Source: Zygnema cylindricum
Taxonomy: Eukaryota; Streptophyta; Zygnematophyceae; Zygnematales; Zygnemataceae
NCBI GenBank assembly: GCA_037447655.1
Contig: JBBHKE010001647.1
Location: forward strand, 64,001-105,898
Direction of reading: 5' to 3'
Length of the DNA stretch: 41,898 bases
A model generated the notes under the pieces. It was not told the origin of the DNA. It ran no database searches and saw only the letters and a program-made list of their open reading frames with translations. Position numbers and translations under genes: made by a program. Shown in pieces: positions 21,655 through 31,599 of this stretch; position 1 is the first letter of the stretch; every line of letters begins with the position of its first letter.

Positions 21655-21960
21655 AATTCCTATTAGCGCTAACAGTCTGTGTAATTTAGATAACACGTTT
21701 TGTTAGCGCTAACAATTTTTGTAAGTAAAGTTACAATTATTATTAGCAATAACAGTTTGTGTAAGTTAGGTAACAATTTCTTTAAGCGCTAACAGTTTGT
21801 GTAATTTAGATAACAATTCTTGTTAGCGCTAACAGCTTTTGTAAGTTATGTTACAATTATTGTTAGCAATAATAGTTTGTGTAAGTTAGGTAACAATTCC
21901 TATAAGCGCTAACAATTTGTGTAATTTAGATAACACGTTTTGTTAGCGATAACAGTTTTT
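21655..21960. repeat. Higher-order repeat, 240-bp spacing
   Basis: The variant TAACACGTTTTGTTAGCG occurs at 21691 and 21931, with matching neighbours (CCTAT(T/A)AGCGCTAACA on the left and AGCAATAA units between). The spacing is six monomers. Confidence 0.75.
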
Positions 21961-23849
21961 AAAAATTAGGTTTCAAATCTTCTTAGCGTTAGTAGTTTGT
22001 GTAATTTAGATAACAATTCTTGTTAGCGCTAATAGTTTATGAAAAAGAGGTAAAATGCTTGTTAGCGCTAACAGTTTGTGTAATTTGGATAACAATTTCT
22101 ATAAGTGCTAATATTTTGTGTAAGTTAGGTTACAATTCTTGTAAGCGCTAACAAGTTTGTGTAGGTTAGGTAACAATTCCTGTTAGCGCTAATAGTTTGT
22201 GTAATTTGGGTAACAATTCCTGTTAGCGCTAACAGTTTGTGTAGTTTAGATAACAACTCCTAATAGCGCTAACAGTTTGTTTAAGTTCGGGTACATTTCT
22301 TGTTAGCGTTTACTGTTTGTGTTATTTAGATAACGATTCTTGTTAGCGATAACAACTTTTTTAAGTTAGGATACAATTCTTATAAGCGCTACAAATTTTT
22401 GTAAGTGAGGTTACAATTCTTGTTAGTGCTAACTGTTTGTGTAAGCTAGATTACAATTCTTGTTAGCGCTATTAATTTGTGTAATTTAGATAAAAAAATT
22501 TGAAAGCGCTAACAGTTTGTGTAAGTTAGGTGACAATTCTTGTTAGCGCTAACAGTTTGTGTAGTTTGGATAACAATTCCTTTTAGCACTATTAGTTTGT
22601 GTATGTTAGGTTACAATTCTTGTAAGCGCTAACAAGTTTATGTAGCTTAGGTTACTGTTCTTGTTAGTGCTAATTGTTTGTGTAATTTAGATAACAATTC
22701 ATGTTAGCGATAATAGTTTTAGTAAGTTAGGTAACAATTCTTGTTAGCGCTAACAATTTGTGTAATTTAGGTACAATTCTTGTTAGCGCTACCAGTTTTT
22801 CTAAGTTAGGTTACAATCCTTGTGAGCGCTAACAGTTTGTGTAATCTAGAAAAAAATTATTGTTAGCGATAACAATTTCTGTAGTTTAGATAACAATTCA
22901 TGTTAGCGCTAACACTTTGTGTAAGTTAGAGTACAATTCATGTTAGCGTTAACAGTTTGAGTAAGTTAGGTAACAATTCGTGTTAGCGCTAAGAGTTTGT
23001 GTAAGCTAGGTAACAATTCCTTTTAGCGCTATCTGTTTGTGTAATTTAGATAACAATTCTTGTTTGCGTTAATGGTTTGTGTAAGTTAGGTCACAATTTG
23101 TGTCTGTGCTAACATTTTGTGTAATTTAGATAACAATTCCTGTTAGCGCTAATACTTTGTGTAATTTAGATGACAATTTTTGTTAGCTCTAAGAGTTTGT
23201 GTAAGTTAGGTAACAATTCGTTTTAGCGCTAACAGTTTGTGTAATTTAGATAACAATTATAGTAAGGGCTAAGAGTTTGAGTAAATTAGGAGACAATTCC
23301 GTTAGCGCGAACAATTTGTGTAATTTAGATAAAAAAAATTGTTAGCGCTAACAACGCTAAAAGTTTATGTAAGTTAGGTTACAATCCTTGTTAGCACTAG
23401 GAGTTTGTGTATGTAAGGTAACAATTCGTGTCACATCTATCAAGTTGTGTAAGTTTGGTAACAATTCATGTTATCGCTAACAATTTGTGTGAATTAGGTG
23501 AAAATTCATGTTAACGCTAACAATTTCTGTTATTTAGATAACAATTCCTTTTAGCGCTAACAATTTGTGTAAGTTAGGAAACTTCCAACTAAAATTCTTA
23601 CATTTAATACTTGATTCTTGTTGGCGATAGTTTATTGTAGGTTAGGACATGTTGAGTAATTTGAATGGACTTGTTACGCTACAATCATTATTTAACCTTC
23701 TTTTCTTCTTGGGGTTTGTAAATAAGGTGACAATTCCTGTTAGGGCTTACAGTTTACGTAATTAACATAACAATTTTTGTTAGCGCTAACTATTTATGTA
23801 ATTTAGATAACATTTCCTATTAGCGCTTACTGTTTGTGTAAGATAGATA

Positions 23850-24802
23850 TGCTGTTTTGAAAAGTCAGTTTCGTGCGTAACTGCTAATTCGATTTAATAT
23901 GGAGGTTTGAATATATTTACGGATTGGGGGAGCGAATGGATTGATAATTAAAGTTACGTAAAAGACTCATTGAGTGGTGTGAACAAGCAATGACAAATGG
24001 ATGGTGGATCGCAAAGCAATCTGATGTAAAAAAAACGGAATGTTGAAATAGGCGTCGCCGGTACGGAGCAGCTGCGACGCAGTAAAGTCAACGCAGTTGC
24101 GGCTATTTTTATGATCCGTACGGTAAGCGCAGATAGCGCAGCTACGGATAATATGAATAGGATAGATTTCAAGTAATGATGATTAAACGATAGTGGTAGC
24201 TTATTGTTTGCTTAGTGGTAGTTTAGATTGTGACATACGAAGAGTACGGTGTAAATATTATGTACAACAGAGGTTTTTCCTTTTGACTAGTTAGGCTATT
24301 AGAGTTGATACAGTACGGCTGGTATGCCTCCGTACTCTGAGTATAACTTGCAGGACTTAGATTATTTAATGTATCGCAGTTAAGTTAATCAAAGTAAAGG
24401 CAGACTGTTTTCTGCATCTTTGACCTGTTGGTGTGATAACTCTGATTGATGCTTTCATTTGAAACTTTTTGGAGTTATTCTATGACAAATAATCTATATG
24501 TGTGTGAAGTTTCATTGTATTCCAGTATCTCTGTAAGATTCTGTGAACAGTCTAAGTGGTTAGTTTGTGAAGCAGTCAGCTGTTTTTGGGAAACTCTCGA
24601 GCTTATATCTTCTAGATGCCTTGGTGGATTTGGCGGTAACTTTGGGAGTTTACAGTACATAAGAATTACTACACATTGGTGTAGTTTGAGGTGAATTTTT
24701 TTATTGTGGAGTAATCTGTGTCGTCTGAAACACAGCTGTTTTTGAGGTAGTCTGTGGGTGTTTCCGTGAGTAATCCATGGCGGAAATAAGCCATGGACAA
24801 CA
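23850..24802 (+). repeat. 5' LTR of gag-only element, copy 2
   Basis: 953 bp, from TGCTG (one change from TGTTG) to CAACA. The GGATCGCGAAGCGATCC hairpin is decayed here (GGATCGCAAAGCAATCT). The gag ATG is at 24777. Confidence 0.9.
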
Positions 24803-26498
24803 GGTTATGGGCCCACACCCATGGCTACCTATATTTGATGGATCAAAATATCACTTATAGAAGTGTGCGCTCGAGAGCTACTTCGAGATGATGGAGCTAA
24901 TAGATGTGGTGGACGGTACATTGGCTGAAACATCAAATGAATGGAAAAGGAAAAATCATGAGTGTCTAAGGGTTATCAAGAACTCCTTGACTGAGGATTT
25001 GGTTATGTCCTACCTAAGTTTTAAAAGGGCAGCTGAATTATGGAAGAGCTTAGAATGTATGTATGCAAAGAGGTCTTTATATCATTGGCTTAGTAGTGTT
25101 ACCAAAATAGTTGAACACAAGTATGTAGGAGGTAGTATGGAGAAACACTGTATTGACTTACAAGTAGTATTTGCAGAAAATAATTTGGCAAGGGGAAACT
25201 TTACAGATGCTCAACAAGCTATCTTGTTAATGAGAAGTCTACCTAAAGAATATAAGAGTGCACTAGATCGACTGACTTTAATTGATAAAAAAAATTGGAG
25301 CATTACTGTAGCTAGACGAGTTATTATAGATGAAGAGGCTAATAGAAAGGTCTTATCAAGTGAAAGGAATATAAAGGAATCTAAGTCTACGTTTCAGAAA
25401 TTTAAAGGTAATAGTGAGTTCGGAGATCGGCCAAAGAATTGTTTTTACTGTAATGATCTAGGACATACCTTCAGGGTATGTCCATCGTATAAAAGTGCAT
25501 GTGTTACAGGGAATTATAGAGATGGATGGGACAACATCCTAGTTCGAACCCCAACAAGAAAGGAATCAAGTGCCTTCGTGAGTGAGAGACAAGACTCGAC
25601 AAATGACAAAAGGCATGCACCGTGTGTTGACGAATTTATGTACTTACCGACCTTCTATGGTGTTTGGAATGGAGTAAAAGAGGAGGTGACAAAAAAGGGT
25701 TTGGTGTTTGTCCATTTTCCAGACGTCAGATTGGTGAGTAACAAAGAGTTACAGGAGGAAGAGTTGTTTGAAGTAAGAGAAATTAGAGGAAGTGAATGTC
25801 ACTTGGAAGTGGAAGCCGAAAAATACTTAAACATAAAGACTAATAAACTAAACCCAGTTTTTCTAGAAGGACCGAGCGAAGATATGAAGAAAGCTGGAAT
25901 TAAGAATGAGGTGTATAATGTGGAAATTGGTGGAAGGAGTTATGTCACCGAAGATAGTGTGGTGAAGTACGAAAGAGAGAAGGACACGATTTTTGTGACC
26001 TTATTAGATGACAAATCTGTGAGTGAAAATTGTTTACAAGAAAGGTTGTTAACTAAAGTAAGAGGAGTTGAAGGAAGAGATAGACACTTAGAAGCAGAAA
26101 CTAGAAATAAGGTGGCCGTGAAAATTGGTGAACTAGGAGAAAAACAAAGAAAAACTGTTCAGAAAATTAGAGTGAGAAAAGAAGTTTGTGGGAGTGAAAA
26201 ATGTAATACAAATGCAAAAGTTAAAAGAGTGCAGCTGAAAAGAAGAAGAATCAAAATTAAAATTTCTCAGATGAATGAAGTTGATGGAAGTAGCAAATCT
26301 ATGAAGAAAAACATAAAGGTGAAACAGAAAACTAGTATTTTTGACATTAAACGAGTAGAAAATTGTGACATAAATGTAAACTTTCAAACAAGACAACAGA
26401 TCATGAAGAAAACAAAAAGAAGATGTAATATTCAAAGGATCAAGGGTAGAAGAAAACATGCTCAAAAAGTGATCAAGAAAAGAGAGCGGGAGAAATGA
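24777..26498 (+). pseudogene. gag: Gag with zinc knuckle and basic C-terminal extension, one nonsense codon
   Basis: The frame spans 573 codons from the LTR-borne ATG; codon 28 is TAG (24858-24860) where copy 1 has TGG. An in-frame ATG at 24888 leaves a 536-residue open stretch. The gag part is close to copy 1 (VVDGTLAETSNEW, LMRSLPKEYKSALDRLTLID) and the knuckle is CFYCNDLGHTFRVC (about 25442-25483). After the shared RHAPCVDEF block the two copies diverge strongly, but both end in a long Lys/Arg-rich tail (here about 26140-26495). The tail is therefore conserved in character, not in sequence. No protease, integrase or RT follows. The role of the tail is unknown. Confidence 0.85.
24803..24816 (+). 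other. Primer-binding site, initiator tRNA-Met anticodon-arm type
   Basis: GGTTATGGGCCCAC, directly after the LTR and read in the gag frame, identical to 5664-5677. Confidence 0.85.
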
Positions 26499-27188
26499 TT
26501 TTCTGGAGGATATTTTTGAAGAATGTGAATTTAGAGAAATCTTAGTTTTGGAAAAACTTATATTACAAGCATGTCTTTTAAAGACAACTTCGTTTGACAT
26601 TCGATTTGTTTTTGGTTGGACTTTAGATTTGTATTCTTCCTTGTTGAGTTAGTTGAAAAGAAACAAAAAGATTTATTTATGTATTTTTGAAGACGAAGGA
26701 GGTGGTGGAAGCAATGACTTGTCCAGGAAGGAAAATTTCGGGAGACATGGCAGAGAGCAGCGAAAGAAGGAAAATTTCGAAGATATGGCACAGCGCAGCG
26801 AAAGCAGTGGAGAGTCATCAGAAGAAGTTCGCGTCGCGAAAAGCGACACAGCATAGCGGCGCAACGAAATGAGTGGTGACATGTGACACTTACACGCTGA
26901 TTATTTTATTCCACGTGCAGGCAACTAAATATTCAGGGGTTATGTATTTATGGCGTAAGGGGAGCTATTACAGGACACTTTTTGCAAGAAGGCAGCAAGC
27001 GACTGGGAATTGCTAGGAATTGGCAGAGGGCAGCAGGAGCAATGGCGACGTCGGCAAAGCACTAGTGATGTGTAGTTTTTAATAAATTTACTGTATGATG
27101 AACAGTGGAGGTTGATACAGAATTTTGAATATTTAAATATTTTTATTCTTTTGTTTATCCATTAGAGTGGAAACATTTGCGTACAGCA

Positions 27189-27223
27189 TGGACTAATGAG
27201 TCTAAAGCTTTAGGGGAGTGTAG
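27189..27223 (+). repeat. Relic Copia polypurine tract and LTR start
   Basis: GAGTCTAAAGCTTTAGGGGAG followed by TGTAGAATTTGAAAGC. It matches the junction of the Copia element at 39199-39235, whose coding strand reads AGTCTAAAGCTTTAGGGGAG then TGTTGTTTATAGAAAGC. This copy is better preserved than that at 7881-7915. Confidence 0.7.
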
Positions 27224-27438
27224 AATTTGAAAGCTTTAGTCTCAGTAGAGGAGGATATGAGGAGGAAGTTAAAGGTGAAATAGAGCAGCAGTTAGGACTG
27301 CGATGTCAAACTAGCGCAGCGTAGCAGCATAGCAGTACACGCTGCACTTTGATTCATACTGCGCTGCGATGTCAAACTAGCCCAGCGTAACAACATAGCA
27401 TTACACGCTGCATTTTTTTCTGGGTGCACGAAACTAAA

Positions 27439-27450
27439 TTTTCGGGGGAG
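27439..27450 (+). other. Polypurine tract
   Basis: TTTTCGGGGGAG directly before the 3' LTR at 27451. Confidence 0.8.
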
Positions 27451-28411
27451 TGTTGTTTTGAAAAGTCAATTTCGTGCGTAACTGCTAATTGGATTTAATA
27501 TGGAGGTTTGAATAGATTCACGGATTGGGGGAGCGAACGGACTGATAATTAAAGTTACGTAAAAGACTCATTGAGTGGTGTGAACAAGCAATGACAAATG
27601 GACGGCGGATCGCGAAGCGATCCGATGTAAAATAAACGGAATGTTGAAATAGGCGCCGCCGGTACGGAGCAGCTGCGACGCAGTTAAGTCAACGCAGTTG
27701 CAGCTATTTTTATGATCCGTACGGAAAGCGCAGCCAGCGCAGCAAGCGCAACTACGGATAATATGAATAGGATAGATTTCAAGTAATGATGATTAAACGA
27801 TAGTGGTAGCTTAGTGGTTGCTTAGTGGTAGCTTAGTTTCAACATACGAAGAGTACGGTGTAAATATTATGTACAACAGAGGTTTGTCCTTTTGACTAGT
27901 TAGGTTATTAGAGTAGATACAGAACGGCTGGTATGCCTCCGTACTCTGAGTATAACTTGCGGGACTTAGATTATTTTATGTATCGTAGTCAAGTTAATCA
28001 AAGTAATGGCAAACTGTTTTCTGCATCTTTGACCTGTTGGTGTGATCACTCTGATTGGTTCTTTCATGTGAAACTTTGTGGAGTTATTCTATGATATAGA
28101 ATCTATATGTGTGTGAAGTTTCATTGTATTTCAGTATTTCTGTAAGATTCTGTGAATAGTATAAATGGTTAGTTTGTGAAGCTGTCAACTATTTTTGGGA
28201 AACTCTGGAGCATATATCTTCTAGATGCCTTGGTGGATTTGGCTGTAACTTTGAGAGTTTATAGTGTATTTGGTATACTAGATATTGGTGTAGTTTGAGA
28301 TCATTTTTTTTAGTGTGGAGTAATCTGTGTCGTCTGAAACACAGCTGTTTTTGACGTAGTCTGTGGGTGTTTCCGTGAGTAATCCATGGCTGAAATAAGC
28401 TATGGACAACA
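27451..28411 (+). repeat. 3' LTR of gag-only element, copy 2
   Basis: 961 bp, TGTTG...CAACA. The hairpin is intact. It ends with the orphan gag start (ATG at 28386), whose frame continues into antisense Copia DNA for about 18 codons before a stop. Confidence 0.92.
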
Positions 28412-29985
28412 GCCACCAGAGAATTTTTCATTTGCGGGACAATTTCTTGCATGCAATCTAAAATGACATATTCGTGTACTTTTTGTTGCTTTTGTTGCTA
28501 TGTCATTTGAAATAAATCTATGGAGTCAAATTCATCCTTTACAATAATATTCCGTGCTACAACTATTTTCTGCCTCTCAAACACAAAGATTTTATAGCCT
28601 TGTGAGTGATCATCATATCCTAACAGAATACCCGGTAATCTCTTCGGTTCCATTTTCCATCTATTTGTAGACGTATCCAAGATAAAGCATTGACTACCAA
28701 AGACCTTGAAATGGCTAACATCTGGTTTACTACCTGTCCAGATCTCGTAAGGAGTAGTTTCTACCGATCTTGATCCTATCCTATTCGTAATATAAACAAC
28801 ACAATTAAAAGCCTCAGCCCAGAATTTCGGATCCACACTTTTATTTTCGAGCATCAACCTAGAGCTCTCCGTGAGAGTTATATTTAATCTCTCCAACACC
28901 CTATTTTGTTCCGGTGAATATGGAACAGTCAACAGATGACTTATACCTTCCCCGAGTAAAAAGGTTTCAAATTCCTTCGATGTATATTCACCACCATTGT
29001 CCGATCTGAGCTGCAAAATAGGTAAATTATATAGCTTTTCAGCCCATGCTTTATAGTGTTTGAAGTGACCAAATACTTCACTCTTTTCTTTCATGAAGTA
29101 AACTTTTGTAAACCTGGAAAAATCATCTCTGAATGTGACCATATATTTCATCCCCTCGGCAGATAGAACCTTCGCAAGACCAAAAACATTCGAGTGAATT
29201 TGTTGTAAAAGTTTTGTTGACCGATGCTCAAACTCTTTAGGAAATGGCAGTTTGTGGATTTTACCTAAATGGCAACCATCACATGTTTTGACCGGCTGAT
29301 CTGTGATTGATACACCCTCTATATTGCCAGCAAGCACCATTTTCCTCAAACTATCATAGTTTACATGGCCTAATCTTTTATGCCACAACTCATCTGAGTG
29401 CAAAACACCGGAGTACAAAATATCATTCTCCTTGGTATTCGCCATATCCATGCGGTACATCTTGCTATTATCTCTAGTACGTGTAACCGCAACCTTTCCA
29501 TTTTTGGTAACAACCTGCTGACCATTTTTCAAATTAATCTCAAAGCCTTCACTCTCTACCAAAGACGTAGAAAACATATTTTTCTTAAAGTCAGGCACAA
29601 ATAAGGCATTGTGAAGAGTCCTTTCAATTGCCTTTCCTTCTACATCAACTAGCAAAGACACATCACCCACAGCACGAGTCTGAACACTCATTCCATAAGC
29701 ATAATAAATATTTTTTTCGGCGTTGCTTTCAGATTTTTGAAGATGGCCTTGTTCCAACTCATGTGGGTTGACGCTCCCGTATCCATTATCCATCCAAGGT
29801 CCTTCGCACCCTCCATTACTGCCGCCATAGCGAATAGATCCGTTTCGTCCTCTGCACAAAACATCAAAATTTCGTCTTGGAGAGAGTAAGAAGCCGAAAA
29901 TAGTGCATTTCCATGAGGTGTAAGGCCCCTAGAAGTTTTTGTAAAACTGACTTTGTTGCCATCCCGGCCTGTATAAACCTGTATC
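28412..29985 (-). pseudogene. pol: Copia protease and integrase, frameshifted
   Basis: The aspartic protease active site DTGAS is present (WIMDTGASTHMSWN, about 29770-29790), followed by a frameshift into a 453-codon frame (29859-28498). That frame holds the rest of protease, the integrase HHCC zinc domain (H160, H165, C193, C196; LWHKRLGHVNY, KTCDGC) and the catalytic core. Of the D,D,E triad, the first Asp is Asn (IHSNVFGL, about 29190), D287 is kept in LRSDNGGEY, and E323 is kept in QNRVLERLN. The D-to-N change should abolish strand transfer. After SIDLFQMT a stop is followed by VHEYVILDCMQEIVPQMKN and the break at 28412. Integrase would insert the cDNA, and protease would mature the polyprotein. 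Confidence 0.88.
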
Positions 29986-30786
29986 GTTAGGTTTTTTAAG
30001 CTTAGGACAGAATTTGTATCCATGACCTCTTTCACTAGAATAGAAACATGCATTGGTGGATTGTCTATTTCCACCTTGGTTGAACTGTCTGAACTGATTA
30101 AATTGATTCCTTTGCTGATTAAATAATCCTTTTCTCTCAAAGTCTGAATTAAAAGCCTCTACTTGCTCAACGTTGAGAATATTAGATGTAGCTTCCTGTT
30201 CTAGTAAAATATTGATAACTAACTGTAAAGTCCAGCTAGCCTATCTTTCTGTTTGAGCATATCAGATGCTCCTTTCATACTACGAGGGAGACCCCTCATG
30301 AGTAATGCTGCCTGTTCAAACTGAAGAAACACCCTACCTGCACAAGCATGTGCATCTACAAGGATGCGAAATTTGTTAGAATATTCAGCCATTATAACGC
30401 CAGTGTACTTATAGTCCCAAATTTTTCCAGCCAATAGAAGCTCTTCCTAGACGTTAGCCTTTTCATAATCATTTTTAAGAGAGTTCCAGATATCAATTGT
30501 TTTTTTCATTTTTATCCGAGACATAGCTAAATCCTCAGATATACAAAATTTCAGAAAAGAACGAGCCTGCGTATTTTTCTTAGACCATGACAGGTCATAT
30601 TCATCCAGCGAACCATCCAATATATCCAAAAGATTGACATTCTCAAAATGTGTCTCCACCATATCCGCCCAGTAAACATACTTTTCCCCGGAAAAAGATA
30701 GGAATTCTAGATGACAGGCCCATAACCTGTTGTTCTACAACCACCGGTGCAGGTGGAGCAGCAGCAGTAGTAGTAGAAGTAGACAT
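29985..30786 (-). pseudogene. gag: Copia gag, frameshifted
   Basis: The start codon is in the LTR and gives M-S-T-S-T-T-T-A-A-A-P-P, then EQQVMG over the primer-binding site and SRIPIF. One extra T in the run just after PIF shifts the frame; the right frame resumes at Y-W-A-D-M-V-E-T-H-F-E. The UBN2-like core (LLDILDGSLDEYDLSW, IDIWNSLKNDYEKANV) is intact apart from one stop, and LLMRGLPRS corresponds to LLMRSLPKE of the gag-only elements. The zinc knuckle (about 30008-30049) reads CFYSSERGHGYKFC: the second Cys has become Ser, which should weaken zinc binding. More stops follow LAGLYS. Confidence 0.82.
30717..30727 (-). other. Primer-binding site, initiator tRNA-Met anticodon-arm type
   Basis: The coding strand reads GGTTATGGGCC directly after the LTR; the match to the tRNA is 11 nt here before diverging. 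It is in the gag frame as Val-Met-Gly. Confidence 0.75.
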
Positions 30787-31565
30787 GATACACTCTCAGA
30801 AGCTATCAAGAATCCTACCAAACAACTGTTTACAAGTGCTCACCAAATCTTATACAAACATCCAAACTTCACAAAGCATATCAAAGTATAGAGCAGCATA
30901 AACACTAACAATTCCCAAAGTTGCAGTACAATTGACCCAACAACACTCAATATATAATACTCAGAAGTTTCCCAAAAATTGTCTGCAGTTTTACTACTTG
31001 GAAGTCTGGATACATAAAATGCTCTAAGTCCTAAGTCTTATGCTCTTGGTGTTCTACCGCCGATACAAGTGTACCTGAGAGGTACGTCCAAAATCAACCC
31101 ACCTATTGAGATCTACGTGTTCCTAATCCTGCCAACCGAATCTATTATCGTACAGTCAATATTACTCAGAATCTATATTAAGTGATTGTACAAATACTTG
31201 TCGGCTAAGTCACTTGGGATACTCTAATGAATCTCGTCCGTTGACTTGATTCATATCAATTGCAGCTGCGTTGTCCCGTACCAAATCACATTCATATCAC
31301 CCGCGGCTGCGGTGTCCCGTACCAAATCATATCCAAGATAACAACAACTGCGTTGTTTGTACGGATCATATCCAAAGTAACCGCAGTTACGTTGTCCTGT
31401 CTGTGTCACAGCTTCGCTGCTGCGCTGCTATGTCTGCATAGCAGTTGTGTTGTCCTGTACTGCACTCAAGCGATGACGCATGTCCTTGTGAAATTTACGC
31501 TACAAATTACTACCTTTCTACCGTCCTACTAATTTGATGAGACTGAAAGCGTTCTAAAAACAACA
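30728..31565 (-). repeat. 5' LTR of Copia element
   Basis: 838 bp, minus-strand TGTTG (31565) to CAACA (30728). It contains about four diverged tandem copies of a 40-45-bp block (31262-31410) with GTACGGGACA and CGCAGCTGC motifs, a TATA-like TATTATATA (about 30950-30960) and the gag ATG (30786). Confidence 0.85.
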
Positions 31566-31599
31566 GTAGGGAGCACAATTTTTCGAATGTTCTCGCAAA

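Larger units (their letters stand above)
20905..23849. repeat. Satellite block D, 40-bp tandem repeat
   Basis: About 73 units. Around 23584-23720 the repeat pattern breaks down: an AT-rich stretch with only a vague GGCGATAG / GTAGGTTAGG trace, possibly a strongly diverged patch or a small insertion. Normal units resume at about 23721 and end at the LTR start at 23850. No gene is seen. Confidence 0.93.
26499..27450 (+). other. Noncoding 3' part of gag-only element, copy 2
   Basis: No convincing gene. From 26941 (TATGTATTTATGGCGTAAGG) to the LTR it parallels 7625-8149 of copy 1, including a 66-bp tandem repeat (CGATGTC at 27301 and 27367) and a relic Copia end (27189-27223). The part at 26499-26940 has no counterpart in copy 1. 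It ends CACGCTGATTATTTTATTCC, ACGTGCAGGCAACTAAATAT, TCAGGGG, a diverged version of the element's own 3' end before the purine tract, so it looks like a captured older 3' end. Confidence 0.6.
23850..28411 (+). mobile_element. Gag-only Copia-like LTR retrotransposon, copy 2
   Basis: Same architecture as 4672-9141: LTR, half-tRNA primer-binding site, gag with basic tail, noncoding 3' part, purine tract, LTR. Its LTRs are 953 and 961 bp. The flanks do not match (AGATA on the left in satellite, GCCAC on the right inside a Copia), so no target duplication is visible. It also carries extra sequence at 26499-26940. The mismatch suggests that the two halves, or their flanks, were brought together by recombination. 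Confidence 0.88.
28412..31565 (-). mobile_element. Copia LTR retrotransposon, 5' half (LTR, gag, protease, integrase)
   Basis: Minus-strand element running from its 5' LTR start (31565) to a point just after the integrase, where the 3' LTR of the gag-only element abuts it. RT, RNase H and 3' LTR are absent. The LTR ends (TGTTG...CAACA) and primer-binding site match the gag-only elements, making this a candidate relative of their helper. Confidence 0.88.

Noticed and set aside
846-23849. TTAGG motifs in the satellite suggested telomeric DNA.
   Set aside because: TTAGG occurs once per 40-bp unit and never as tandem short telomere repeats.
10697-31565. The Copia pieces at 10697-13158 and 28412-31565 as two halves of one element split by satellite.
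   Set aside because: Their LTRs belong to different families (TGAAA...TTCCA versus TGTTG...CAACA), and the RT N-terminal half is missing between them.
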